A stretch of DNA of 64,000 nt from Gemmatimonadota bacterium (GTDB taxonomy: Bacteria; Gemmatimonadota; Gemmatimonadetes; Longimicrobiales; Gaopeijiaceae): contig JAUIKL010000001.1 in NCBI GenBank assembly GCA_030430625.1, forward strand, positions 62,001 through 126,000. Direction: 5' to 3'. Position numbers and translations under genes: made by a program. Shown one piece after another: positions 9,529 to 18,691 of this stretch. The notes under the pieces are model-generated. The model worked only from the letters and a program-made list of their open reading frames with translations, was not told the DNA's origin and ran no database searches. Every line of letters starts with the position of its first letter. Within the stretch, counting starts at the first letter, position 1.

Positions 9529-10095
9529 ATGAACGATTTCACACGGGGCGCCTTGATCGCCCTCACCCTGGCATTCGCAGCCCAGCCGGCATCGGGCCAG
9601 CGCTTCGAAGACCGCGCCACGCCGAGATCGGTCGCTCCGACGGAGGCTCGCGTCTGGCTGGACCGGGGTCGTACGTCGACCGTGCGAGACGGGGAGGAGG
9701 TGCGCCTGTACTACCGCGCGAACTTCGACGCCTACGCGGCCATCGTGCGCATCGACACCCGGGGGCGGGCGCGTCTCATCCATCCGCAACATCCCGCCGC
9801 GAACGGCGAGGTCGGGGCCGACCGCGACTACCGACTGATCTTTCACGATCGGTCGCTCTGGCGGGTCCGCGACACCCCGGGCGAGGGGTACTTCTTCATC
9901 CTGGCCTCGGCCGTGCCACTCGACGTGTGGCAGTTCGAGTACGACGACGACGACGGTTGGCGGCTCGGGTCGATCGGTGAGCGGAGCTGGGCCGATCCGT
10001 ACGACGCGATCGACGAGTGGGTCGAGATGCTTCTCCCGGACTGGGAGACGACACCCTTCGCCCTCGATCTCCTGTCGTACGAAGTCGGCGGGTGA
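9529..10095 (+). CDS. Secreted DUF4384-type protein
   Basis: A 188-residue protein with a signal peptide (about residues 1-23, ending near PASGQ). The core matches the DUF4384 style: VWLDRGRTSTVRDGEEVRLYYRAN..AYAAIVRIDTRGRARLIHP describes an immunoglobulin-like beta fold in which a 'gift of strength and coordinates' style wording is common in surface proteins. In other bacteria such domains occur next to secreted kinases or proteases; here it stands alone between a divergent promoter and lepA. The ATG at 9529 has GGAG about nine bases upstream. Function unknown; the match is to the fold pattern I remember, not to a searched family. Confidence 0.65.
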   Translation: MNDFTRGALIALTLAFAAQPASGQRFEDRATPRSVAPTEARVWLDRGRTSTVRDGEEVRLYYRANFDAYAAIVRIDTRGRARLIHPQHPAANGEVGADRDYRLIFHDRSLWRVRDTPGEGYFFILASAVPLDVWQFEYDDDDGWRLGSIGERSWADPYDAIDEWVEMLLPDWETTPFALDLLSYEVGG

Positions 10096-10172
10096 GGTAG
10101 CGGGGGTACGGGCTGCGGCGGGCGCCGATTAACTTTCGCGACTCCGCCCGAACACCTTCAGCTGGCGCCGCC

Positions 10173-11975
10173 GTGCAGACCGAACTCATCCGCAACTTCT
10201 GCATCGTCGCGCACATCGATCACGGGAAGTCGACGCTGGCCGACCGGCTGCTCGAGGGGACCGCGACGCTCGACCAGCGGCAGATGCGGGCCCAGGTGCT
10301 CGACAACAACGAGTTGGAGCGCGAACGCGGCATCACGATCAAGCTGCACGCCGTGCGGATGGAGTACGCGGCCAAGGACGGGGTCCGATACGCGCTCAAC
10401 CTCATCGACACCCCCGGCCACGTGGACTTCACCTACGAGGTCTCGCGCTCGCTGGCGGCGTGTGAGGGGGCGATTCTCGTCGTCGATGCCACACAGGGGG
10501 TTCAGGCGCAGACGCTGTCCAACCTCTTCCTGGCCCTCGAGGCGGATCTCGAGATCATCCCGGTGATCAACAAGATCGATCTCCCGGGCGCCGAACCCGA
10601 GCGGCGGAGGGAGGAGGTCGCGGATCTCCTCGGCGTCGACCCGGACAGCATCCTGCTGGCCAGCGCCAAGGAGGGGGTCGGGATCGAGGAGATCCTCGAC
10701 GCCGTGGTGGATCGTGTACCACCGCCGACCGGCGACCGGAGTGCTCCGCTCCGTGCGCTCATCTTCGACTCGTACTACGACAAGTACCTCGGAGCCGTCC
10801 CCTCCGTCCGTGTCGTCGACGGGGCGGTTCGTGCGGGCACGACGATCACCTTCGGGAACGTCGACGCGGAGTACGAGGTGACCGAGGTCGGGTGCATGCG
10901 GCTCGGCCGGGTCCCGCAGAAGGAGCTGAGCCCGGGGGAGGTCGGCTACGTCGTCGCGGCCATCAAGGAGGTGGCCGACACGAAGGTCGGGGACACGATT
11001 CTCGACGCTGAGCGGCGCGCCACGGAACTCCTCCCGGGGTATCAGGAAGCCCGGCCCATGGTCTTTGCCGGGCTCTATCCGTCCAACTCGGACGACTACG
11101 AGGACCTCCGGGACGCTCTCGAGCGGCTCCGTCTCAACGACGCCGCTCTGGCGTACGAACCGGAGACGTCGGTGGCGCTCGGCTTCGGTTTTCGGTGCGG
11201 CTTCCTCGGACTCCTTCACATGGAGATCATCCAGGAGCGTGTCGAGCGGGAGTTCGACGTAGACCTGATCACGACCGTGCCGAACGTGGAGTACCACGTC
11301 GACCTCACGGACGGAGAGCACATCGAGGTCGAGTCTCCTACGCTCCTCCCGGACCCGGGTCGGATCGAGACGATTGCCGAGCCGATCGTCCGTGCCCGGA
11401 TCCTCGTCCCGTCCGAGTACATCGGGAACGTCCAGAAGCTCTGCCACGATCGGCGCGGTGTCTTCCGGGGCATGAACTACCTCGACACGCAGCGGGTGGA
11501 GCTCGACTTCGAGCTCCCGCTGTCCGAGATCGTGCTCGACTTCTACGATCGACTGAAGTCCGGTACGCGCGGATATGCCGCGCTGGACTACGAGTTCCTC
11601 GAGTACCGCCCGGACGATCTCGTTCGCCTGGACGTGCTGGTGAACGGCGACCCGGTCGATGCCTTCAGCGTGATCATCCACCGGTCGAAGGCGTACGAGT
11701 ACGGACGAGACCTCGTATCGAAGCTCAAGGACCTCATCCCCCGGCAGCAGTTCGCGGTGGCACTCCAGGCGGCGATCGGCAACAACGTCGTGGCCCGCAC
11801 CAACGTGAAGGCGCTCCGGAAGAACGTGACGGCCAAGTGTTACGGTGGTGACATCAGCCGGAAGCGGAAGCTCCTCGAGAAGCAGAAGGAGGGGAAGCGC
11901 CGGATGAAGCAGGTCGGCACCGTGGAGATTCCGCAGGAGGCGTTCCTGGCCGTCCTGAATCTCGGCGACGATTGA
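10173..11975 (+). CDS. lepA: Elongation factor 4 (LepA)
   Basis: A 600-residue translational GTPase, the usual LepA length. G1 is [10 protein letters not shown]3 DTPGHVDF and G4 NKIDLP; the C-terminal LepA-specific domain ends with the basic stretch [20 protein letters not shown] seen in all LepA proteins. It binds ribosomes and influences initiation or back-translocation. The start is GTG at 10173, giving the canonical [20 protein letters not shown] opening; no clear Shine-Dalgarno precedes it. A possible -10 (TAACTT) lies at 10130-10135 without a good -35. The stop overlaps the TTG start of the next gene. Confidence 0.97.
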   Translation: MQTELIRNFCIVAHIDHGKSTLADRLLEGTATLDQRQMRAQVLDNNELERERGITIKLHAVRMEYAAKDGVRYALNLIDTPGHVDFTYEVSRSLAACEGAILVVDATQGVQAQTLSNLFLALEADLEIIPVINKIDLPGAEPERRREEVADLLGVDPDSILLASAKEGVGIEEILDAVVDRVPPPTGDRSAPLRALIFDSYYDKYLGAVPSVRVVDGAVRAGTTITFGNVDAEYEVTEVGCMRLGRVPQKELSPGEVGYVVAAIKEVADTKVGDTILDAERRATELLPGYQEARPMVFAGLYPSNSDDYEDLRDALERLRLNDAALAYEPETSVALGFGFRCGFLGLLHMEIIQERVEREFDVDLITTVPNVEYHVDLTDGEHIEVESPTLLPDPGRIETIAEPIVRARILVPSEYIGNVQKLCHDRRGVFRGMNYLDTQRVELDFELPLSEIVLDFYDRLKSGTRGYAALDYEFLEYRPDDLVRLDVLVNGDPVDAFSVIIHRSKAYEYGRDLVSKLKDLIPRQQFAVALQAAIGNNVVARTNVKALRKNVTAKCYGGDISRKRKLLEKQKEGKRRMKQVGTVEIPQEAFLAVLNLGDD

Positions 11976-12952
11976 GCCACCGCTGGGTCCTCGGGGTCGA
12001 CATCGGCGGCACGAACGTCGTCGTGGGCGCCGTCCCGTTGGAGGGAGGGCCACCCGTCGCCTCGATCAGCGGCCCGACACTCGCCGAGCGGGGTGGGGAT
12101 GCTACGGTCGCGACGATCGCTGCGCTGGCCGCGGAGGTGATCGAGACCACCGTGAGATCCGAGGGGGGTGATCGTGCGGACTTCGTAGGTGTCGGGGTCG
12201 GCTGTCCGGGGCCTCTCGACCTCGAGGCGGGGGCCATCGTTCGAACGCCGAACCTTCCGTGGGACGGCTATCCGATTCGTGACCGTGTGGCGGAGGCCCT
12301 CGGCCTCGAATGCGTGCTGGACAACGACGGGAACTGTGCTGCGTACGGAGAGTGGTGGATCGGTGCCGCGCGGGAGGCACACTCGGTGCTCTGCCTCACC
12401 CTGGGTACCGGCATAGGTGGCGGATTCGTCGAGGGAGGGCGGGTCTTTCGTGGCGTGAACGGCGCGGCCTTCGAGGTCGGGCACATCACCATCGAAGTCG
12501 ATGGCCGACCGTGCCCCTGTGGCAATCGGGGCTGTCTGGAGGCCTACGCATCCGCCACCGCGATCGCTGCTCGAGCGCGCGCGCGGATCGAGTCCGGGGA
12601 GGCGTCGACGCTGACCACGTATGCCGGAGGCCTCGAAGGGCTCACGGCCCGAGCGGTGTCCGACGCGGCCCGGGCGGGCGACGGGTTGGCGGCCGAAGTC
12701 ATCGAGGAAGCCGGGCGGATGCTCGGCGTCGGGGTCGCGAGCCTCGTGAACGTATTGAACCCGGAGTACGTCGTGGTGGCTGGGGGTGCAGCCGCCATAG
12801 GCGACCCGCTCTTCGGGCCGATGCGGGACGAGGTCCGCCGGCGCGCCTTCGAGGCGGCGGCCGATGCCTGTCGGATCGTACCGGGCAGCCTCGAGGGACA
12901 GGCCGGGGTCATCGGCACCGCCGGGATCTTCGTCGCGGAGTCCAGCCGATGA
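11972..12952 (+). CDS. ROK family sugar kinase (glucokinase-like)
   Basis: A 326-residue ROK kinase. The N-terminal phosphate-binding loop is [10 protein letters not shown]; the catalytic region has [12 protein letters not shown]; and the zinc-binding ROK signature appears as [14 protein letters not shown]. It probably phosphorylates glucose or a related hexose with ATP in the cytoplasm, but the exact sugar cannot be read from the sequence. The start is TTG in a TTGA overlap with the lepA stop; no alternative start lies before the first beta strand. It is translationally coupled to lepA. Confidence 0.88.
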   Translation: MSHRWVLGVDIGGTNVVVGAVPLEGGPPVASISGPTLAERGGDATVATIAALAAEVIETTVRSEGGDRADFVGVGVGCPGPLDLEAGAIVRTPNLPWDGYPIRDRVAEALGLECVLDNDGNCAAYGEWWIGAAREAHSVLCLTLGTGIGGGFVEGGRVFRGVNGAAFEVGHITIEVDGRPCPCGNRGCLEAYASATAIAARARARIESGEASTLTTYAGGLEGLTARAVSDAARAGDGLAAEVIEEAGRMLGVGVASLVNVLNPEYVVVAGGAAAIGDPLFGPMRDEVRRRAFEAAADACRIVPGSLEGQAGVIGTAGIFVAESSR

Positions 12953-13010
12953 CCGTTCGCTTCTCCCGCGGGGCGCGTGGCGATTCCCGATCCGTTACCA
13001 TCCGGCTCGC

Positions 13011-13028
13011 GGCCCCCCGTCGGGGGCC
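13011..13028 (+). other. GC-rich hairpin in front of the STAS-ATPase gene
   Basis: The arms GGCCCCC and GGGGGCC are perfectly complementary around a CGTC loop. No T-run follows on either strand, so this is not a textbook terminator. It sits in the 112-base gap between the ROK gene and the TTG start at 13065 and could attenuate or separate the two transcripts. Confidence 0.4.
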
Positions 13029-13064
13029 CGGTGGCGCCCCTTCCTTCCCGAGTGAGGCCGAGCG

Positions 13065-13955
13065 TTGAACGTCATCACGGTCCCGAGCAGCTTCGACCGC
13101 GCGACGATCGATTCCTTCCTGGACGAGGTGCACAAGCACCTCGGGGAGCGGATCCTCTTCGATGCCCGCCACGTGCGGTGGTTCGACCCCAACGGTCTTC
13201 TGGGGCTCCTCGTGGCCGGTCGTATGGCGCACGACGCGCATGGTGTACCCCCTCGTCTCGAGCTGCCGGAACAGGCCGACGTCGCCGCCTATGTCGGCCG
13301 GATGGGGCTGTACTCGGCGGCGCGCGACATCTTCGACATGGACGATCCCGGTCGGTCGACGTCCAGCCGGAATTCCGATGTCCTCCTCGAGATCACGCCG
13401 ATCGGGTCCCACGGGGACGTGCATCACGTCGTGGACCAGGTGCAGGGCCGTGCCTCGGCCATCCTGGCCCAGAAGCTGAACTACTCGGTCACCGCCGCCG
13501 TTCCCTTCGCCGTGATCCTTTCGGAGGTGTGTCAGAACATCGTCGAACACGCGGAAGCATCGGGTTGGGTGGCGGCGCAGACCTACTTCTGGAAACAGCG
13601 ACTCGGTCGACAGGTGGTCGTGATCTCGGTCATGGATGTCGGGCGAGGCTTTCGCGGGTCGCTTCAGGACGAACATGCCGCCCGGTACGGGGATCGCTGG
13701 GGTGACGTCACGTCACTCGAGGCTGCCTTCCTTCACGGGCTGACCCGTTTCCCCGACTCGGGCCGGGGGCAGGGAATTCAGCAGATGCGCAAACAGGTTC
13801 GGAAGTGGAACGGGGCGATCTCGATTCGGAGTGGGACTGCACGGATCTCGCAGGTGCCGGAGTGGGACGACACGCCACCGCTGACCGACGGCCTGGCTCC
13901 CGTTCCCGGGGCTCTGATCACGATGGTTCTCCCGGCCAAGGACGAAACGGAGTGA
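13065..13955 (+). CDS. STAS-like domain fused to a GHKL (HATPase) ATP-binding domain
   Basis: A 296-residue soluble protein. Residues 1-95 resemble a STAS/anti-anti-sigma fold (RILFDARHVRWFDPNGLLGL). The position that normally carries a phosphorylatable Ser (DSSG) reads DPNG, so this copy should not be phosphorylated there. After a Ser-rich linker (about 95-112), residues 115-290 form a GHKL ATPase: N box EVCQNIVEHAEAS (E154, N158, H162), G1 DVGRGF (191-196) and G2 GRGQGI (233-238). Related ATPases act as anti-sigma kinases. The TTG start lies in a weak ribosome-site context; the stop overlaps the GTG of the next gene, its likely partner. The specific function is unknown. Confidence 0.72.
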   Translation: MNVITVPSSFDRATIDSFLDEVHKHLGERILFDARHVRWFDPNGLLGLLVAGRMAHDAHGVPPRLELPEQADVAAYVGRMGLYSAARDIFDMDDPGRSTSSRNSDVLLEITPIGSHGDVHHVVDQVQGRASAILAQKLNYSVTAAVPFAVILSEVCQNIVEHAEASGWVAAQTYFWKQRLGRQVVVISVMDVGRGFRGSLQDEHAARYGDRWGDVTSLEAAFLHGLTRFPDSGRGQGIQQMRKQVRKWNGAISIRSGTARISQVPEWDDTPPLTDGLAPVPGALITMVLPAKDETE

Positions 13956-14554
13956 CGGGCGATCCCCTCGATCGGATCGCCATCGATGTTCAGGCCATCC
14001 TGGACGGGATCGGCGACCCGGTCGTGCAGCAGCGCGTGTCGCTGCACTCCTACCTCATCACACGCCCGACGGGGCGGGCGGTCCGGATGGCCATCGAGGC
14101 CCAGCTCCCCGGCCCCGGTCGTCTCTCGGTGTCGGTGATCGACTTCTCCGAAGTGCGTTTGATCGACTTCTCCTGCGCGGACGAGGTCGTGGCCAAGCTC
14201 CTTCTCGCCTACCGGCGGGAGGAGGGACCCGATGCCTTCTTCGTCTTTCGAGGTATCGGTGAGGCACAGGAGCCCCAGGTCCTGGCTGTCCTGGAGCGTC
14301 AGGCTCTGGCGGCCGTCGTGCAGACACCCGAGGGCGTGTACGAATTGGTCGGCGTTCACTCGGACGCCGAGCGGGCCGTGTGGGCGCGCATGGAGGATTT
14401 GGGAACGGTCGACGCCGACGGTGTCGACCGCCTCGTCGAGGTCGACCGGGACGAGGGGGCCCTCGACCGGCTCGTAGCCCGGGGCCTCGTCTTCCGGGCC
14501 CCGGACTCCGGCCGTCTACACGCCCTCAGCCGACTGGTACGACCTGCGTCCTGA
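13952..14554 (+). CDS. STAS (DUF4325-like) protein with predicted C-terminal winged helix
   Basis: A 200-residue protein starting at a GTG that overlaps the previous stop (GTGA). Residues 55-90 contain VIDFSEVRLIDFSCADEVVA, resembling the DUF4325/STAS-like motif (S-FADE) that typically partners GHKL ATPases. Residues 138-195 look like a winged helix: a helix AERAVWARMEDL, a second helix ending at DEGALDRLVARGLV and a hairpin FRAPDSGRLHAL. This would make it a DNA-binding or protein-docking output for the upstream ATPase, although a winged-helix dimerisation role is equally possible. The assignments are by eye and moderate in certainty. Confidence 0.65.
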   Translation: MTGDPLDRIAIDVQAILDGIGDPVVQQRVSLHSYLITRPTGRAVRMAIEAQLPGPGRLSVSVIDFSEVRLIDFSCADEVVAKLLLAYRREEGPDAFFVFRGIGEAQEPQVLAVLERQALAAVVQTPEGVYELVGVHSDAERAVWARMEDLGTVDADGVDRLVEVDRDEGALDRLVARGLVFRAPDSGRLHALSRLVRPAS

Positions 14555-14558
14555 CGGC

Positions 14559-16187
14559 TCAGGGCGCGTCCATGAACGGGTAACGGTAGTCGGTCGGCGG
14601 AACGAAGTTCTCCTTGATCGACCGAGCGCTGACCCACCGCAGCAGGTTGAACATCGAGCCCGCCTTGTCGTTCGTGCCCGATCCTCGGCCTCCCCCGAAC
14701 GGCTGCTGGCCCACGACCGCACCCGTCGGCTTGTCGTTGATGTAGAAGTTGCCCGCGGCCTGGTCGAGCCGATCCGTCGCCGCCCGGATGACGCGCCGAT
14801 CCTTGGCGAAGATCGCGCCGGTGAGGGCGTACTCCGAGGTCGAGTCGACGAGGTCGAGAACGTCCTCCCACTCCCCGTCCGGGTAGACGTAGATCGTGAT
14901 CACAGGCCCGAAGATCTCGTCGCACATCGTGACGTAGCGGGGTGACTTGGCCCGGATGATCGTCGGTCGGATGAAGTATCCGACGGAGTCGTCGCACTCC
15001 CCGCCGACGAGGATCTCCGCATCGTCCGAAGCTCGCGCGGCGTCGATGTATCCCTTGATCTTGTCGAACGACTCCCGGTGGATGACGGCGTTCACCAGGT
15101 TGGTGAAGTCCCGCACGTCACCCATCGTCAACGACGCCGTTTCCTCGATCAGAGGGGCCTCCAACTCGGCCCAGATACTCTCCGGGATGTAGGCGCGCGA
15201 TGCCGCGCTGCACTTCTGGCCCTGATACTCGAAGGCTCCGCGGACGATGGCTGTCTTCACCGCGGCCGCGTCGGCGGAGGGGTGCACCGCGATGAAGTCC
15301 TTCCCCCCGGTCTCCCCGACGATTCTCGGGTAGGCCCGGTACGTCTCGATGTTCTGTCCGATCGACTTCCAGAGGCTCCGAAAGACCCGGGTCGATCCGG
15401 TGTAGTGGATCCCGGCGAAGGTCGGGTCCGACAAGACGACCTCGGTGACGGAGGCGGGATCTCCCGGGACGAAGTTGATCACACCCGGTGGGAGCCCCGC
15501 TTCGTCGAAGAGCTGCATCACGTAGTAGTTCGACAACAGCGCGGCCAGGGACGGCTTCCAGACCGACGTGTTCCCCATCATGGCGGGGGTGCCCGGCAGG
15601 TTGGCGCCGATGGCCGTGAAGTTGAACGGGCTCACGGCGTAGATGAATCCTTCGAGCGCACGGTACTCCGCCCGATTCCACGTGTCCTTGTCGGACCGAG
15701 GCTGGATCGAGTAGATCCGCTCCGCGAAGTGGGCGCCGAAGCGGAAGAAGTCGATGATCTCACACGCGGCGTCGATCTCGGCCTGGAACGGATTCTTGCT
15801 CTGGTTGAGCATCGTGGCCGCGTTGAGCCTGGCTCGGCGCGGGCCGGCCGCGAGGTCGGCCACACGGAGGAAGACGGCGACCCGGTCGTCCCATCGCATC
15901 GTCGACCACTCGCGGTGCGCGCCGTTGGCCGCGTCGATCGCGCGTCGGACTTCGTCGGGGCCGGCCAGGTGTGCGCGAGCCAGAACGTGACCGTGGTCGT
16001 GGGGCATGACCACATCGATGGTGTTGCCGGTTCGGACCTCCTCGCCACCGATCACGAGGGGGATGTCGACGACTCGAGACGCCTGGGCCTCGAGTTCGGC
16101 TTTCAATTGCTCGCGCTCGGGGCTTCCGGGCGCGTAGGAGAGGATGGGCTCGTTGAGCGGCGCAGGGGTAGCGGGAATGCCGTTCAT
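14559..16187 (-). CDS. pruA: L-glutamate gamma-semialdehyde dehydrogenase
   Basis: A 542-residue aldehyde dehydrogenase of the 1-pyrroline-5-carboxylate dehydrogenase type, converting glutamate semialdehyde to glutamate with NAD in proline catabolism. Landmarks: YAVSPFNFTAIGANLPGTPA around the substrate/NAD pocket, VWKPS, FTG-type loop IHYTGSTRVF, the catalytic Glu in GETGGKDF, the catalytic Cys in YQGQKCSAASRAY, and EIFGPV. Length is typical of the stand-alone eukaryote-like P5CDH group. The ATG at 16187 is chosen because the family N-terminus (PAPLNEPILSYAPGS) starts just after it. It converges with the STAS pair and diverges from mrp. No proline dehydrogenase is in the window. Confidence 0.94.
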   Translation of the reverse strand: MNGIPATPAPLNEPILSYAPGSPEREQLKAELEAQASRVVDIPLVIGGEEVRTGNTIDVVMPHDHGHVLARAHLAGPDEVRRAIDAANGAHREWSTMRWDDRVAVFLRVADLAAGPRRARLNAATMLNQSKNPFQAEIDAACEIIDFFRFGAHFAERIYSIQPRSDKDTWNRAEYRALEGFIYAVSPFNFTAIGANLPGTPAMMGNTSVWKPSLAALLSNYYVMQLFDEAGLPPGVINFVPGDPASVTEVVLSDPTFAGIHYTGSTRVFRSLWKSIGQNIETYRAYPRIVGETGGKDFIAVHPSADAAAVKTAIVRGAFEYQGQKCSAASRAYIPESIWAELEAPLIEETASLTMGDVRDFTNLVNAVIHRESFDKIKGYIDAARASDDAEILVGGECDDSVGYFIRPTIIRAKSPRYVTMCDEIFGPVITIYVYPDGEWEDVLDLVDSTSEYALTGAIFAKDRRVIRAATDRLDQAAGNFYINDKPTGAVVGQQPFGGGRGSGTNDKAGSMFNLLRWVSARSIKENFVPPTDYRYPFMDAP

Positions 16188-16310
16188 GGACGTGTGGCGG
16201 GGTGTTTGGCGGGTAACACAGCCCCGGCCTGGCGGGGCCACGGACGGCTGAATCTCTTGTGCCCGTCAAGGGGGCGCAACTTCCGGCGGTTAAGGCGCAT
16301 AGACGTTGCG

Positions 16311-16340
16311 TTGACGGCCCGCTTCGGGCTCTGGTAGACT
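16311..16340 (+). promoter_or_regulatory. Promoter of mrp
   Basis: TTGACG (16311-16316), 18 bases, TAGACT (16335-16340), close to a housekeeping sigma consensus. It would give a leader of about 50 bases before the ATG at 16396, which has GGAAG six bases upstream. The divergent pruA promoter is not evident. Confidence 0.6.
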
Positions 16341-16395
16341 TCGATCCATCCTCGCCACCGGGTCTCCTCCGGTCGGCCCATCGCATGGAAGTACC

Positions 16396-17508
16396 ATGAA
16401 CCCCGAAGAGCTCCGCAGGGCCGTCACGGCCACCCTTTCGCGCATCGATCACCCTGAGACCGGTCGTGATCTCGTGACCGGTGGGCAGATCCAGAATCTC
16501 GAAGTCGACGGCTCCGGAGAGGTGCGCTTCCAGTTCGCGTTGCAGATGGGGGACCCGGGCGGTGCCCTGGTGAAGGAGGCTCGGACAGCGGTCGAGCAGG
16601 TTGAAGGCGTCCGATCCGTGAAGATCAACGTGCAGCTACCTCAGATGAGCGGGGGCGCCGGGAGTGGGGGCGGCAAGAAGGGGATTCAACCCGGATCCGT
16701 ACCGGCACCGACACCGAAGCCGGGCCTTCTCTCCCAGGTCGACCATGTCATCGCGGTCTCGTCGGGGAAGGGTGGGGTCGGAAAGTCGATGGTCGCGGCG
16801 AACCTCGCGGCCGGCTTCGCCAAGGCGGGGAAGAGGGTCGGGCTGATCGACGCGGACATCTACGGTCCCAACATCCCCCTCATGTTCGGCGTGCAGCGCC
16901 GGCCCAACGTCGTGGGGCCCAAGGGCGCGGAGCTGATCGAGCCGCTCGAGGCCCACGGGGTCAAGCTCATGAGCCTCGGCTTCCTGCTCGAGGAGGATCA
17001 GCCCGCCATCATGCGCGGACCGCTGATCTCGGGCGTCCTGAAGCAGTTCCTGGAGCAGGTCGACTGGGGTGAGCTCGACGTGATGGTCGTCGACATGCCA
17101 CCGGGGACCGGAGACGCCCAGCTTTCCCTGGTGCAGACCATCGACCTCGATGGCGCCGTGATGGTGACGACGCCCCAGCAGGTCGCGACCGGCGATGTTC
17201 GGCGCGGGATCAAGATGTTCGAGAGGGTGAATACACGCGTCCTCGGCATCGTCGAGAACATGAGTGGGTTCGCCTGCCCGGGGTGTGGAGAGGTCCACGA
17301 CGTCTTCGGCCGGGGAGGGGGCGAAGAGCTCGCGGGCGCCATGGAGGTGCCCTTCCTCGGACGGGTCCCGCTCGACCCCGCCGTGGCTCAGATGGGTGAC
17401 ACCGGCAAGCCGACGGTCGTCTCGGCGCCCGAGTCTGCGGCGGCCATCGCGCTCGGAGAGGTGCTGGCGCGGGTCCAGGAGGCCGTGGCGGTCCCGGTTC
17501 CGTCCTGA
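16396..17508 (+). CDS. mrp: Mrp/ApbC-type iron-sulfur cluster carrier ATPase
   Basis: A 370-residue protein. Residues 1-85 are a MIP18/DUF59 domain. After a Gly/Pro linker, a Mrp/NBP35 P-loop domain follows with the deviant Walker A SSGKGGVGKSMVAANLA, DADIYGPNIP and DMPPGTGDAQL. The paired cysteines CPGC (in GFACPGCGEVHDVFG) form the bridging Fe-S site of the dimer. It is thought to carry Fe-S clusters to apoproteins in the cytosol. It is a single-gene unit with its own promoter and is followed by a 70-base convergent gap. Confidence 0.95.
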   Translation: MNPEELRRAVTATLSRIDHPETGRDLVTGGQIQNLEVDGSGEVRFQFALQMGDPGGALVKEARTAVEQVEGVRSVKINVQLPQMSGGAGSGGGKKGIQPGSVPAPTPKPGLLSQVDHVIAVSSGKGGVGKSMVAANLAAGFAKAGKRVGLIDADIYGPNIPLMFGVQRRPNVVGPKGAELIEPLEAHGVKLMSLGFLLEEDQPAIMRGPLISGVLKQFLEQVDWGELDVMVVDMPPGTGDAQLSLVQTIDLDGAVMVTTPQQVATGDVRRGIKMFERVNTRVLGIVENMSGFACPGCGEVHDVFGRGGGEELAGAMEVPFLGRVPLDPAVAQMGDTGKPTVVSAPESAAAIALGEVLARVQEAVAVPVPS

Positions 17509-17578
17509 GCGAACAAGAGGGGTGAGCCGGGCCTCGTGTGGAAGCGGGGCCACGACCGACCCCGAACGTGCCTGACGG

Positions 17579-17815
17579 TCAGGCGCCGTCCAGCCAGCGG
17601 CGGTCGGCCGCCGACAGCGACGATCCACCTCGGCGCTTGTCGAAGATCTTCACGACGATCCACCCGACCAGCAGGATCGGGGCGACCTTGAAGAGCAGGA
17701 AGGACGCCAGTCCGAAGGTCAACGAGAAGACGACACCGACGATACCGAGCACGACGCCAGCCACGAGAAGGGTCACGAGGCCGACGGCGAAGAAGGTGAG
17801 CAGGGAGCCGATCAT
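17579..17815 (-). CDS. Small membrane protein, unknown
   Basis: A 78-residue protein with two closely spaced hydrophobic segments (about 4-38 and 40-58) rich in Gly, Val and Leu, then a basic patch (KIFDKRRGG) and a short acidic tail. It is the last gene of the sigma/anti-sigma/envelope cluster, 33 bases after the toast-rack protein, so an envelope role under the same control is plausible. I do not recognise a family. Confidence 0.6.
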   Translation of the reverse strand: MIGSLLTFFAVGLVTLLVAGVVLGIVGVVFSLTFGLASFLLFKVAPILLVGWIVVKIFDKRRGGSSLSAADRRWLDGA

Positions 17816-17848
17816 GGTGTCATTGACCGTGTGAGGCCGAGCTGTCGC

Positions 17849-18691
17849 TCAGCGTGTCCAAACCACGGAGATCGCGCCGAAGGCCGCATCCAACTCGACC
17901 TCCACCCGACGCTCCGCATCGTCGAAGTCCGGTGATTCGTACACGTCACCGCGCTTGATGAGCCCCTCCGAGTCGATCGCCGTCAGGAAGCTGTCCTTCC
18001 GCAACCGAAGGCCCACACCCTCGGGAATGCGAAGCTCGAGGTGCCCCAGGCCCATGTCGATACTGACCCGACCATCCGATGCCCATCGTCCGTCGAGACC
18101 GAGGGTGATCGAACCGACGCCGGCATCGACCTCGATGCGTTCCGCATTGAGGTTGCCGAGACCGGCGGCGGTGAACTCGGCCGCTCCCACCGCGAAGGTC
18201 GCCGTGCCGATCCGCTCGCGGTTCGGCTCGCTGATCTCGATGAAGGACTCGGATGCACCGGTGCTCAGTTCGAGGTCGGTCAGGTCCAGTCCGCCGAGAT
18301 CGATATCGGCCTGGACCGCGCCGAAGGTCAACTCGAGGTCCATCGGAACCCCACGGGGAAGCTCGAGATCGAGCGACCCGGTCTGACGACCCTTCAGGTT
18401 GATGTCCCGCCCGATCGTCTCGATCCCGAGGCGGAGACGGTCGTTCGAGAAGTCCGCTACCGGCTCGAACTTCTCTTCGTCGTACTCCAGCCTCATCCGG
18501 TAGAGGAGGTCGTCGTCGACCGACCGGACACTGAACTGTCCCGCGCCGTACTCCACCGAGACGCGGAGGTCGTCCACGCGCTCGAGGCGCTGGGACATCG
18601 TCACCGTCCGCCAATCCTGGCCGGTGACTCCGGCCGGCAGGAGGACCGCCGCGAGAGCCACCCCCGATACGATTCGCTTCGTCGTCGTCAT
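17849..18691 (-). CDS. Secreted toast-rack (LiaF/DUF2154-like) adhesin-fold protein
   Basis: A 280-residue protein with a signal peptide (ends near GVTGQ). The rest is a long series of short beta strands with alternating hydrophobic residues (LRLGIETIG, LDLELPRGVPMDLELTFGAV, DLELSTGASES, SITLGLDGRWASDG, GLGHLELRIPEGVGLRLR), the pattern of the toast-rack/DUF4097 beta-helix found in LiaF-type stress proteins. It probably faces the periplasm. The ATG overlaps the stop of the upstream gene (ATGA), so the two are translationally coupled. Exact role unknown. Confidence 0.72.
   Translation of the reverse strand: MTTTKRIVSGVALAAVLLPAGVTGQDWRTVTMSQRLERVDDLRVSVEYGAGQFSVRSVDDDLLYRMRLEYDEEKFEPVADFSNDRLRLGIETIGRDINLKGRQTGSLDLELPRGVPMDLELTFGAVQADIDLGGLDLTDLELSTGASESFIEISEPNRERIGTATFAVGAAEFTAAGLGNLNAERIEVDAGVGSITLGLDGRWASDGRVSIDMGLGHLELRIPEGVGLRLRKDSFLTAIDSEGLIKRGDVYESPDFDDAERRVEVELDAAFGAISVVWTR

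Noticed and set aside
10158-12053. A 631-codon open frame on the minus strand across lepA
   Set aside because: It is exactly antisense to a full LepA with intact motifs and its protein has no recognisable domains; GC-rich third codon positions create such frames.
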